Below are positions 44,950 through 54,369 of a stretch of DNA of 64,000 bases, in pieces. The stretch's first letter is position 1. Each line of letters starts with the position of its first letter. The notes under the pieces are model-generated. The model had not been told where the DNA came from. It saw nothing but the letters and a program-made list of their open reading frames with translations, and searched no databases. A program made the position numbers and the translations under genes. The stretch is from Mayamaea pseudoterrestris (taxonomy: Eukaryota > Bacillariophyta > Bacillariophyceae > Sellaphorales > Sellaphoraceae), in NCBI GenBank assembly GCA_027923505.1, contig BROI01000003.1, positions 124,001 through 188,000 on the forward strand, given 5' to 3'.

Positions 44950-46860
44950 TTATGTAATGAGATTCTCCGGCGGCACTTTTGCAAAGAATTCACCATTGTT
45001 GAGCGCTTGCTGAAAGCCATCCAAGATTTCTTGCTGCACGGCGGCTTCGTCATCGCCTTGCTCCAATACAACGCAAGCGTCCGTCACAACAATGGCACAC
45101 TCGAGAGTGGCTTGATCGGGCTGCGGACAGAATGGATCGGCAATCACATCGGTAATGTTTGGTGGTAATGCGGCAGTCGCATAAGCCAGTTTTCGATTAG
45201 TTTGCTGCGCGGACGTTTCGCTCAATTGACGCTGCCTTCGCCGCTTGCTGTTATTGGTGTTTCGCACCGGCGTGTACAGCCCATACAAGAATTCGTCCAG
45301 CAATCGATCAGCGTCATTTAGTGCAAAGTAGTTGGATATGGCAATGTCCATGGCGTGCGTCGCACCCATGGTGTAAAAGTGCTGAATCGCCGCCGTGGCG
45401 GCTTGAATCTCCTCGGCTGCCGTTGTTCTTCGTCGTCGAAACGTAATGGCTGCTGCGTTGGTCGCGTTGGAAGTAGACGTTCCATTCAATATAGACTTGA
45501 GTGTTTGAAATGTGGCTACTTCCAGTCCAGTCTTGAGCGTGTTGCCATTCTCCGTCAAAATGTCATTGGCGGTAAAGCCTGCCGAGTTTTGTATGGAGTA
45601 AAAGAACGTGACGCACGAAACATTCTGCGTAATATTCGAAGTCGGAGCGACAGTCGGTTTCTTGGCAGGAGTCTGGCTTGGCGCTGACGTGACGTTTTTT
45701 GTTGGCGTTGGGGTGGGCTTTGTGGGCGTCTTTGTCGGCAAACCAGTGGGTGCAGCTGTGGCTTGACGAGTCGGTGCAATGGTTGGAGTAGCGGTTGACG
45801 GCTTTTTCGTTGGTGCAGCTGTAGGCTTTGTCGTGGTCACACTGGACGTTGGTTGTGGTGCTGCTGACGAAGGTTTTGGGCCTGCGGTAGGCTTTGTCGT
45901 GGTAACATTCGAACTTGGTGTTGGTGCCGGCGTGGAGGGCTTTGGCCCAGACGTGGGTTTTTGCGTCGTCGGAGACGCCTGAGGTGCAAGAGATGGCTCT
46001 TGGGTTGCGGACGACGCTTGAGGTGCGGCAGTTGGTTTGGGTGCAGCTGCGGGTTCACTCGTCGCTGCCGATGGCGCAGCTGCTGCTGGTTTGCTCGTCG
46101 GAGCCGACGGCTTGGAAGGTGAACTCGGCTTGGTGGGTGCAGCAAGTGACGGTTTTATAGTCGTTGGAGAAGGTACTAATGCCGTTGGTGACGATGGCTT
46201 TGTCGGTGCCGCTGCCGATGGTTTGCTGGTTGATGCCGACGGCTTTGATGGCGCACTGGGTTCCTTGGTCGTTACTGTTGGCGTCGGCTCGGGAGCTTCG
46301 GTTGGTTCCTGTGTTGCTGCAGTGGGCTCTTCCGTTGACAATCCAAGCGTATCATCAATTGCTTGCTGGACAGTGGCGCATAGAAATCTGGTCGTTTCGG
46401 CGTATCGCTCCGCGTTGGATCTTTGAATGTTAATGACGGCGCTGTTTCCGACGCAACAATTGTCTGATTGCGTCGTCCCATAGCATTGGTTGCAGGCGAC
46501 ACCGTAAAAGGTAGCAATCAGAATGAGTCTCATGTCAGCAAAAGGTACCGATATTTGTCCATCGCTTTCCAATTCGACAAACGTGCTGTACTCATCCGGA
46601 CTCAGCTCGTAGTCATTGTTTTCGTTGCTGCTTTGCAGATTTTGTCGGCAAGTGTCAAGAGTGTCTTCTGCCAAGAAGCGATTGACGCTCAGAAACGAAA
46701 CGTTTTGGATGAGCCCGACAAAGTACAAGTTGTAATTCTCGGCTGTAAAGTTAAAGGCTGTCAAATCAAAGAGCGAGTCGAACTGCAGCTCTCTCGACTG
46801 TCGACCAAGCGACGGCCGCGTCCATGACAGCAGGAGTAGCAGAAAAAGTCGTTTGAGCAT
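44950..46860 (-). CDS. secreted protein with Pro/Thr-rich mucin-like domain
   Basis: 636 residues. A clear signal peptide (MLKRLFLLLLLSWTRPSLG) is followed by an N-terminal Cys-containing domain of about 150 residues (ACNQCYGTTQSDNCC), then a long Pro/Thr/Ser/Ala repeat region (about residues 177-405), then a C-terminal domain with NVSCVTFFYSIQN, an Arg-rich site (FRRRRTTAAEE), KRRRQRQLS and LPPNITDVIADPFCPQP, ending DACVVLEQGDD and a helical stretch. The two dibasic clusters could be furin-type cleavage sites. The repeat region is a likely O-glycosylated spacer. I recognise the C-terminal pattern as common in diatom secreted proteins but know no function; a cell-wall or adhesion role would be inference. 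Confidence 0.68.
   Translation of the reverse strand: MLKRLFLLLLLSWTRPSLGRQSRELQFDSLFDLTAFNFTAENYNLYFVGLIQNVSFLSVNRFLAEDTLDTCRQNLQSSNENNDYELSPDEYSTFVELESDGQISVPFADMRLILIATFYGVACNQCYGTTQSDNCCVGNSAVINIQRSNAERYAETTRFLCATVQQAIDDTLGLSTEEPTAATQEPTEAPEPTPTVTTKEPSAPSKPSASTSKPSAAAPTKPSSPTALVPSPTTIKPSLAAPTKPSSPSKPSAPTSKPAAAAPSAATSEPAAAPKPTAAPQASSATQEPSLAPQASPTTQKPTSGPKPSTPAPTPSSNVTTTKPTAGPKPSSAAPQPTSSVTTTKPTAAPTKKPSTATPTIAPTRQATAAPTGLPTKTPTKPTPTPTKNVTSAPSQTPAKKPTVAPTSNITQNVSCVTFFYSIQNSAGFTANDILTENGNTLKTGLEVATFQTLKSILNGTSTSNATNAAAITFRRRRTTAAEEIQAATAAIQHFYTMGATHAMDIAISNYFALNDADRLLDEFLYGLYTPVRNTNNSKRRRQRQLSETSAQQTNRKLAYATAALPPNITDVIADPFCPQPDQATLECAIVVTDACVVLEQGDDEAAVQQEILDGFQQALNNGEFFAKVPPENLIT
45640..46330 (-). 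repeat. coding minisatellite, Pro/Thr/Ser/Ala-rich
   Basis: Imperfect short repeats built from (A/S)PTKPSSP, SKPSAP, TTKPTAGPKPS and similar words. The DNA keeps a strongly biased GT-rich plus strand. The reading frame is maintained throughout, so expansion or loss has gone in multiples of three. Confidence 0.75.
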
Positions 46861-47207
46861 TATCAGTTTCTCTATTCAATGAGCGATGGACGAATTTGGC
46901 AATTACTGGCGAACTTACTTCTTGGCTTGCCTTGTCGGTCAAGGAAGAGCGCAAAAGCGTGCATCATGGAGTGAGTTCCTACAAAATTCGAAGCGGCTGG
47001 CGCGCAATATGTGAGAGTCAGCCCAGCTCGTGGTGCGCTTACTTAAATGCAACAGCATGCACGACATCTAAGTGCGCGTTCTGAACGGAAAAGTCAAAAT
47101 TATCGTCCCTGTCACGCTTTGATGCTCGGAAGGCAATGAATGAGCGCAGATATCACCGTATCCATCACCCACGATCCATAGCAGCTGCTGTTACTCTTAC
47201 GTTATTT
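46861..47207. promoter_or_regulatory. divergent promoter region, mucin-like / small secreted protein
   Basis: About 350 bp between divergent starts of two genes that both encode secreted proteins. No element is recognised with confidence. Confidence 0.35.
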
Positions 47208-47507
47208 ATGATGAACAAGCTCACATTGCTACTTGCGTTGTTCGTTGCGACGCTTCTTGACTTGTCCCAAGCCAGTTCCATCCGCGGCAACATTGCCAAT
47301 GATCCCGACAGGGTACACAAACGCCGCAAAGACAGGCGCCAAATGGATCAACAAGCGTCATCTGCCTTGCCGGAAGAGCCGAAATCCTTGCTGCAAAAGC
47401 TAACGTTTGATCACGTCAAGAGCCGTCACCCGTCGCTGGTCAAGAGTCTCGAAAGCATTTGGGGTCTTTCGGAGAAAGACGCGCCCGTCCAAGAGATGAG
47501 ACGCTAG
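47208..47507 (+). CDS. small secreted protein, unknown function
   Basis: 99 residues from the ATG at 47208. An upstream ATG at 47136 in the same frame would add 24 residues with a basic, membrane-like stretch, but the later start puts a textbook signal peptide at the very N-terminus (MNKLTLLLALFVATLLDLSQA, cleavage near AS-S). The mature part has a basic cluster (HKRRKDRRQ) that could be a propeptide cleavage site and ends with FDHVKSRHPSLVKSLESIWG, a predicted helix. No family is recognised. Length, signal peptide and codon use make it a credible gene, perhaps a peptide precursor. Confidence 0.55.
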   Translation: MMNKLTLLLALFVATLLDLSQASSIRGNIANDPDRVHKRRKDRRQMDQQASSALPEEPKSLLQKLTFDHVKSRHPSLVKSLESIWGLSEKDAPVQEMRR

Positions 47508-47837
47508 GGAAGTGGAGAAAGGTACCAAGCTGATGGCACGGGGATTGCTACCGGTTAGTTCAAGGTACAATCAGGTTGTGTCAGAAATTGCCGGTCTATC
47601 GAGAGTAGCAAGTGTTGTAATAGTAATGTTGTAAAATGTCATAGCGATGTAATAGCTTTTCGCTGGTATCAAAGTAGCGCTATAAAATGTTGCGAATATA
47701 AGTGTTTATTGCAGATAGTGATTACTCGAAATGCGTCTGGCAGACTGACTCTGGTAAAAGCTTCACCATTAGCTGCCACCACCATTGACAATATAACAAG
47801 CGAGTTCCACTTGATGAATAGAGTGAGCAAGTCACTA
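47508..47837. other. convergent 3' intergenic region
   Basis: About 330 bp between converging genes, AT-rich near 47600-47720. No gene is seen. Confidence 0.4.
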
Positions 47838-49100
47838 TTATCCCAGCAACGAACTGAAAAAGGACGAAACATCCTTGTCGTCCTTCGCTTCCTGCTGCTT
47901 GGCTGCCTTGAGGGGCGTCTTTTCGCCGCGCGCGGCGACGCTGTCGTGCAACTCCTTGAGCCAGCCTTGGTCGCCGACACTTGGGTTTGGCTTGGGAAAA
48001 GCAGCAGCGTTATTACTAGACGACGACTCGAGTGGCGGCGGCAAAATTTTCAAGAGGCTCGTGGTGGTGGCATCCCACTGACCCGGAAAACTAGCGTTGC
48101 GCAGCAACACCGAGTCAATCACGTCGACATTGTCTGGCGCAAAAATACTCAGTTCGTGGCTCGCGGCTTCCACTTGTTGCAACGTGGTGCTGCCTCCATC
48201 TTTGTCGTCGTCATGTTTTTCCTCGGCCGCGGAAGATCCAGCAGGCGACGCGAGCGTCAGTGCTGGTGGTTTGGCAGCAACAATACCTTGGGCGAGATCC
48301 TTTAAGATTGCAGCAACTTGCAGAGGCGTACTAATGGGAACAATGGTATTCATACGATTGGAATTTTCGCTCTCCGCGTCGACACTCTCATCTTCTCCAT
48401 TGACAAAGATCAAACTGGCCTTGAGCTGACAGGCAAACTTGTATAAATGATAGGTCAGCAACGCTTGAACCTGTTGATCGCGGTAGTGGTCCGGCGCTGC
48501 ATCTTTCGTTTTGCTCAACTTGGCCAAGATTGTCAAACAAATGTGAACGTCGCGTTCCTTGACATCTGGTTCCTCCACCACAGCACTACTCTCCGCGTCA
48601 CCTTTTGGCGCCACGCCAAACTGCGCCACTTGCAAATCGTAGAGTGACGTTGTGGTGGTTTGTAAAGGCAACGCATCATCACTTGCGCTAACGTTTCGCT
48701 CCTTCAAGTGACGAATCAGTGCATGCTGCAGCATCGTCATATTCGGTGCCACTTGGTGTGGTTGCCCCAAATCCACCGTCAGCACAAACGTGCGACATTT
48801 GGCTGGTACGTTGGACAACAGGTTGGGCGCATCATTGTGAATGCGCACGTTCCACACACCCAGTTCCGGCACGGGATCAGGCACCGGTTGCTGCTTCTTT
48901 TTATTCAGTGGCGTTGCACCAACGACTTGCTCCTGCGCCATGGCAACGGCGCTGTAGGAAAGCGTGGCGTAGTAAGGCAATGGAGCAGTTTTGGATGCAT
49001 CAAAGGTGATGGCCTCCTGGCCGTAGAGCTGCACCACGGTCGGAAGGTCCAACGAAGACTTGGTTGGCGCTGCATTGGTGAGCGTTGTAAAGAGTCCCAT
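47838..49100 (-). CDS. dynein light intermediate chain-like protein
   Basis: 420 residues in one exon. No single motif is decisive, but the order matches dynein LICs: a P-loop-like start (TNAAPTKSSL) that lacks the full GxxxxGKS/T, LGVWNVRIHND in the place of the family LxIWxLxGD, TFVLTVDLGQPHQV matching the LDMSQPW strand, HYRDQQVQALLTYHL then ASLIFVNGEDE matching GASLIYTS, LSIFAPDNVD matching the FIPAGWD region, and a long linker ending in DVSSFFSSLLG, which resembles the FFNSLL helix by which LIC1 binds cargo adaptors. If right, it links dynein heavy chain to cargo or ciliary transport. The degenerate P-loop suggests it does not bind nucleotide, or that a 5' exon is missed. It could also be another G-like fold protein. 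Confidence 0.62.
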   Translation of the reverse strand: MGLFTTLTNAAPTKSSLDLPTVVQLYGQEAITFDASKTAPLPYYATLSYSAVAMAQEQVVGATPLNKKKQQPVPDPVPELGVWNVRIHNDAPNLLSNVPAKCRTFVLTVDLGQPHQVAPNMTMLQHALIRHLKERNVSASDDALPLQTTTTSLYDLQVAQFGVAPKGDAESSAVVEEPDVKERDVHICLTILAKLSKTKDAAPDHYRDQQVQALLTYHLYKFACQLKASLIFVNGEDESVDAESENSNRMNTIVPISTPLQVAAILKDLAQGIVAAKPPALTLASPAGSSAAEEKHDDDKDGGSTTLQQVEAASHELSIFAPDNVDVIDSVLLRNASFPGQWDATTTSLLKILPPPLESSSSNNAAAFPKPNPSVGDQGWLKELHDSVAARGEKTPLKAAKQQEAKDDKDVSSFFSSLLG

Positions 49101-49473
49101 GATTGATTGATTGTAACTATGAGGAGCAAGTGCGGACGGGAAAGTCCATGGTCGGGAGGTTGCGACGAGGAAGATCCTCCGTCAGAAAGTCGGACCGGTA
49201 CTGGTTAAACGGCAATGAAAAGTAAGCCGGTACCGGTGTGATGACAAAGATCACAACAAGCATCTCGCCACAGATCACCATGGCCGTTTCACCTGCCAGC
49301 AACGACGACGGAATACGCAAATTTATCACAACTAATACGCTCCAACTTTTCCATTCGAGTCATTGATTATCTATTTACGCGTTTTGTAATCAAAAAGCCA
49401 TTAACACACGGATCAACCACGGTAGAATCTACTTCCTTTCACGTCGCACATCGCTCCCTCTGCTGCCGCTAGC
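49101..49473. promoter_or_regulatory. divergent promoter region, dynein LIC-like / PLP enzyme
   Basis: About 370 bp between divergent start codons. A short open frame on the minus strand at 49117-49329 has no motif support. No TATA box is obvious. Confidence 0.35.
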
Positions 49474-50589
49474 ATGTCAGATGCATTAACTTCAAATGCT
49501 GCGAGCAATGACAGTATCAGCAACGACAAGATTGAATATTGCATAACACTCGCAGACGTGCAAGCCGCCGCCGTGCGCATTCAAAACGTCGCCCATTGCA
49601 CGCCAGTATTGACGTCGCAATCCATCGACGCACTTTCTCACGGCCGCAGCATTTACTTCAAGGTGGAAGCCATGCAGAAAACTGGATCCTTCAAGTTTCG
49701 CGGCGCCTATAATGCCGTGTCCAGTCTACTGGAAGAACATGCAAACGAAAGTAGTAGTAGTAGTAGCAATGAATTGCACGTGGTGACGCACTCGAGCGGC
49801 AACCACGCGCAGGCGCTCGCCAGGGCGGCGCAGCTTGCCTCCGTGACGGCCAAACACGTTGTTACCACCATTGTCATGCCAAACAATACGCCCAGCGTCA
49901 AGCGACAAGCCGTTGCAGACTTTGGCGCCACAATCGTCTACACCATCAATGATCCAGTGGCGCGCGAAGCCAAATGCGACGAAATACTAAAACAAGACCC
50001 TCAAGCAGTTTTTGTACATCCGTCGGAAGACTTGCGCGTCATTGCCGGACAAGGAACAATCAGCTTGGAAATGCTGGAGCAAGTGCGCGCAATAAACGTA
50101 CGGTTGGATGTGCTGATCATTCCCGTCGGTGGCGGTGGATTGGCAGCCGGCAATGTTATTGCGCTCCGCGGCATGCTGGGCAGTCATGTGAAAATTGTCT
50201 TGGCGGAACCGGAAACCATGAACGACGCCAAGCGCTCGTTTGACAGCAAGACGCTGTGTAAACACGTTGACGATGCCTTGCTGGACAGTGTCGCCGACGG
50301 ACTCAAGACGACGCTGGGCCAAAACACCTTTCCCATTGTTCGCGATTTAGTGAATGACGTTATCACAGTGAGTGAAGTCGACATTCTGCGAGCGACGAAA
50401 CTGATTTGGGAGCGGCTCAAGGTTGCCATTGAACCAAGTGCCGGCGTTGGCGTGGCCGTGCTAATGTACAGCCACGAGTTTCAAACCAAGTATCCAGCGT
50501 GCGACTATCCAAACGTTGGTGTCATTCTATGCGGAGGCAATGTTGACATTGTCAAAATGGCGAACAAGATGCAAGAGATGGGAATATAG
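49474..50589 (+). CDS. serine racemase / threonine dehydratase-type PLP enzyme
   Basis: 371 residues, single exon, fold-type II PLP enzyme. KTGSFKFRGAYNA carries the PLP Schiff-base Lys; SSGNHAQALARAA binds the cofactor phosphate side; PVGGGGLAAG is the tetraglycine loop; and the C-terminal VILCGGNVD places the residue that contacts the pyridine nitrogen. LPATIVMPxxxPxxKR-type sequence is seen as IVMPNNTPSVKRQAVADFG. Length and the lack of a C-terminal ACT regulatory domain favour serine racemase or a catabolic threonine/serine dehydratase over the biosynthetic IlvA. These enzymes racemise L-serine or deaminate it to pyruvate. Activity cannot be split further by eye. No targeting peptide is apparent, so cytosol is likely. 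Confidence 0.85.
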   Translation: MSDALTSNAASNDSISNDKIEYCITLADVQAAAVRIQNVAHCTPVLTSQSIDALSHGRSIYFKVEAMQKTGSFKFRGAYNAVSSLLEEHANESSSSSSNELHVVTHSSGNHAQALARAAQLASVTAKHVVTTIVMPNNTPSVKRQAVADFGATIVYTINDPVAREAKCDEILKQDPQAVFVHPSEDLRVIAGQGTISLEMLEQVRAINVRLDVLIIPVGGGGLAAGNVIALRGMLGSHVKIVLAEPETMNDAKRSFDSKTLCKHVDDALLDSVADGLKTTLGQNTFPIVRDLVNDVITVSEVDILRATKLIWERLKVAIEPSAGVGVAVLMYSHEFQTKYPACDYPNVGVILCGGNVDIVKMANKMQEMGI

Positions 50590-50699
50590 CAGTGAAATAG
50601 TTATGTATATTCATACACAACTGCAGTAATCGCAATAATTAGAATGTCCTTAACATATCTGCTGATAACTCTTATTGTCCATCAAGTACTGCAATAACT

Positions 50700-53600
50700 T
50701 CAGTGAGCCGAGTTGGCTTGCTCGGCGCGCAGGAGCTGCTGCTCGCGAATCATGCGGCGTTCATAGTCGCTCAGTTCCTCGTCAAAGTCATCGCCACCAT
50801 ACTCCAAAGCATCCATGAGCTTGGCAAGGGCAATGATACTGCCAGTCTGCTCCAAATAGAGAACAAAGTCAATCTGATTTTGAACATCCTCGTGATTCTC
50901 CGAGTTTTCGTCGTTCATCGCAACGTTGTTCGCTTTACTGGATTCCAATTCATCCTTCTTGTCGTTTTCAGAGGCCTCGGACACGATGGAAGTGCGCGAT
51001 CGACTACCCTTCTCGTCCTTGCTGTCTTCTCCAGCGTCACAATTCGACTGCTTGACATTCTTGTCAAACTGAACGGTAGGCTCCTCCTCCTCTTGCTGCT
51101 TGGCCTTCTTTTCCTTGAGCTTGGCCTTCTTCTTCTTATTCTTACTCTTCTTGGCATTCTGCTTGGCTTGATTTTCCTCTTCCGTCGCTGCCCAAAGCTC
51201 CTCTTGGTAGTCCAAATGGTAGATATTGCAATTACAGTGACTGCAGACGTGGCACTTGCACTCCTCGCAAAAGGAAGCGTCTGATGTCCGGTGCTTGGAA
51301 AACGACATTTTGCACAAGGCACACGAGACGAAATGTTGCTTCCAAATGCGATCGGCACGCTTGGTCACGCCAGTGCTTGTGTGGGACTCGCGAGCCTTTT
51401 CGATCAACGATGCGCTCACCAAAATGGGTGTCCGCGTCGCTTCAGTATCTTCAATCTCGCCATTTTCTATTTGCTCGCGTCGAATAATCTCACGCATCTG
51501 TTCCACCTGCAAGACTCGCTCAAGGCCTTCCAACGCCATCATGACCATAGACGCCTCCGACAAAAGCACTCCCAGCACCGAAACGCACCCTTCGTCTACC
51601 AAGATTTCAATCTGCGCATCACTACCACAACTCGTCGCGTTTAACACTACCCAACAAGCTTCGGTGCGTACTTCCTGATCCGTCCTCTTATCCTTGACCA
51701 ATTTAACGAGCGGGCGAATGGCACCAGAGTCAATGACTGCTTGAATTTGATCGACAGTTCCAGCCGCAATGTTGCTCAACGTCCAGCAAGCCTCCTTTTG
51801 GATTTCACGATTCGTATGCGTCACCAGTTCCTTCAAGCGTGGCACAGCTTGACAATCCAAAATCACCTCAGTATAATCCGTCGACGAACCACCTTCGTCA
51901 CTGCACTCGGCGCATACAATATTTCCGATGGTACGAAGCGCCGGCTTGGTCACCCGCCAACTGGGATGCACCAAGAGCTCAACCAGCCGCGGCACCAATC
52001 CTCCGTAGGTGCCGTCAGCGTTGCTGACAACAGCGGCAATGTGAGAGCTTGGCCCGTCACACAAGTGCGAAAGCGTCCAGCACTATAAATGATAGCAGTG
52101 TTAGAAAGCATGAGTACAAACACCATGCTTGTGCGACGTGAGGAGTGCAGAAATCAACTCACCGTATATCCAAGCACTTCCGAATCACTCATGTGCAAAA
52201 GACGCTTCAACACGGGCAGGAGCGTCGGCATGTCAATCTCATCCACGCTCGAGTAGTCCTTGCTTGGACTGGTGCTGCTATTGGCAGTATTGGCATTGCT
52301 GCTGTTGCTAGCAGTATTCGCCGAAATTGCATTACTATTATTCGCCGCGTTGCTCTTGTGTCCACCATTGCTTCCACCTCCCGTACTGCCACTGCCACCA
52401 TGCTGCTGAAAAATGCCATCCACCAGGTTCGACAACGTCCAGCTCCCAATCCGCTGCAGCGAAATATTGTTTGTTTGCGCCTCCAGGCAGCGCAGCAACT
52501 GACTCATGACGCCAGCCGCCAAAATGACATCGCGCGCCGAAACAGTCTTGGCAATAGCTGCTGACGACGCATTATTCGTCCCATTGGTTGTTCCATCAGC
52601 AGCATTCGTACCTGCTCCCCCCAAACTGCTAGAAGAATTACTATTCGAGTTGGAGTTGCTTCCACTGCTACCACCCGTACTGCTCGGCGCATCACCCGCC
52701 GCAATACTACCCAAAATCCACATGGCTTGCTCGTACACTTGCTTGTCTTGATAGGATGTCAGTAACGAAATGAGCGTTGGAATCGCATCCGCATGTCGCA
52801 GCAACAAGTGTTGACTGCTCGACGACAATTGCTGCGGAAAGTGTGGCGCCGTCACGGGCGTTGGTGGCGGCAAAAAGGCGTTCGTTGGAACAGTGGAATG
52901 TGCGCCGCCGGGCGGAGGAGCCAGCGACGAAAAGTTGATTCCACCAGTGACTGGTAGTAGTCCGGATGCATTCGTCGTCGTGACGGATCCACTGTAGACT
53001 GCTGGTGGTGTCGCACTTGAGAGAGGCGTCCCTGCCGATCGCTTGGCTGCTGCTTGTCGACCAAACTTGGAAAACGAATTGGCAGCATCAACGCCTCCTC
53101 CACTAATCGTATTAACTGCCGTATTCGCCGCATTACTAGAAATAATAGGTGTCCCGGCCGCATAGGATGCCAGAATGCTCGTCATGCTTTGATCCACGGC
53201 GGCAACGGCATCCGGACCAAAGGCTTGTCGAAACGACAGGGGCGGAAAGGGAACGCTGCCCGGCGCCAGCGACTGCCGGTACTTGTCAACGACGCTGGTG
53301 GCATCCAATGGCCGACCGCTCTTCATGGCCAAGGCGGCGCTGTCTTGGTAGGCTTGCTGGGCGCATAGTTCGGCAACGCTAGTGAGGGCGAGGAGAGCCT
53401 CGACCTGCACGGCGGGGCGGTCGTGGAGACTGAGCCATGAAAGGAGAATCGGGATCCATTGGTTCTCTTGAGCGGTTCGAAGTAGTTCGCGATTAGAAGG
53501 GAGGAGCTTTGATAGTACAGTGTTAAAGGAGATGGAGTGTCAGAGAGTGAATCAAGACGAATCAAGTTTTCGAGGATACTCATCCTCGCTCATTCATCAT

Positions 53601-53836
53601 CATTTCCGTCAACCATCTTCAACTATTAGTTCATATTCACTCACTTCTCGTAACTTTCGACAAATGGCCAATTGCAAATCCTCCGCTCGTCCCGCCGGCA
53701 GGGCGTTTTGCGGCACAAACGGGCGCAGTTCATCGGCGAGGCGGTCCGCGGTGGAATCGTCCGGAATCATGCCGGAAGCGTCAGCGCTGCTTGCTTGCGG
53801 CACTGCATTGGCTAGATCAAGGTAAGCGGTGGACAT
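50700..53836 (-). CDS. importin-alpha-like armadillo protein with extra C-terminal Cys cluster
   Basis: Exons 53836-53645, 53506-52163 and 52082-50700, both introns GT-AG and phase 0, give about 972 residues, nearly twice a normal importin alpha. ARM repeats are clear: AVQVEALLALTSVAEL, YEQAMWILGSIAAGDA, RIGSWTLSNLVDG, LGYTCWTLSHLCDG (across the second junction), VTKPALRTIGNIV, EACWTLSNIAAG, and EACWVVLNATS. The W/N array that grips nuclear localisation signals is therefore present. Unusual points: no Arg/Lys-rich importin-beta-binding segment at the N-terminus; a long Ser/Asn/Gly insertion between repeats; and a C-terminal extension with eight Cys in about 40 residues (CALCKMSF, FCEECKCHVCSHCNC), then a Lys-rich block and acidic tail. 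Nuclear import carrier is likely but not proven. Confidence 0.8.
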
Positions 53837-54369
53837 AATGGTGTATTTGCTTTAGAAGAGAATGAGCACGGAGCAGCGCTGCGCTGCGCTGTTGCAATGC
53901 GTGTCTCGATCTATCGTGGTGCTCCATGGTTGCTGGAAGGTGGATCATGTGCTCCGTGGCGGTCGTTTATTTCGTTTCTGAAAGGTATTTAGTGAGTTCG
54001 TGCGAACGCTTCTAAGTGAGCCTTTAACCCTATGCATGAGTAGCTGTATCGTGACACTCATCGAAATGATCGACCACGTTCAGCTTCCATGTTACAAGTA
54101 GACGATTACGTACTGTACTTATAGCCGTGGAACTACCGCCATATATACCTATACCAACAACGAGATGCTCGGAAGACTCGAAGATTTCGTCGCATTACCT
54201 TGCTGTCGCACCGAAAACTGCTGTCGCACCGAAAACCAGTGCGATGAGTTTCATTTTCATGACGTCCGTTTCCGCAAGACATAATGCACATCGATCCTTC
54301 TCAATCTGCTCATCGTTCTTCCCTCGAAAGTTGCAACTTTAGCAGACACACATCATCCTCGCATTTCAC
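53837..54369. promoter_or_regulatory. divergent promoter region, importin-like / metallopeptidase
   Basis: About 530 bp between divergent starts. It contains an imperfect CTGTCGCACCGAAAA direct repeat (two adjacent copies, near 54205-54236) that would lie close to the start of the metallopeptidase transcript, and ATATATACC near 54140. No gene is called. Confidence 0.45.
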
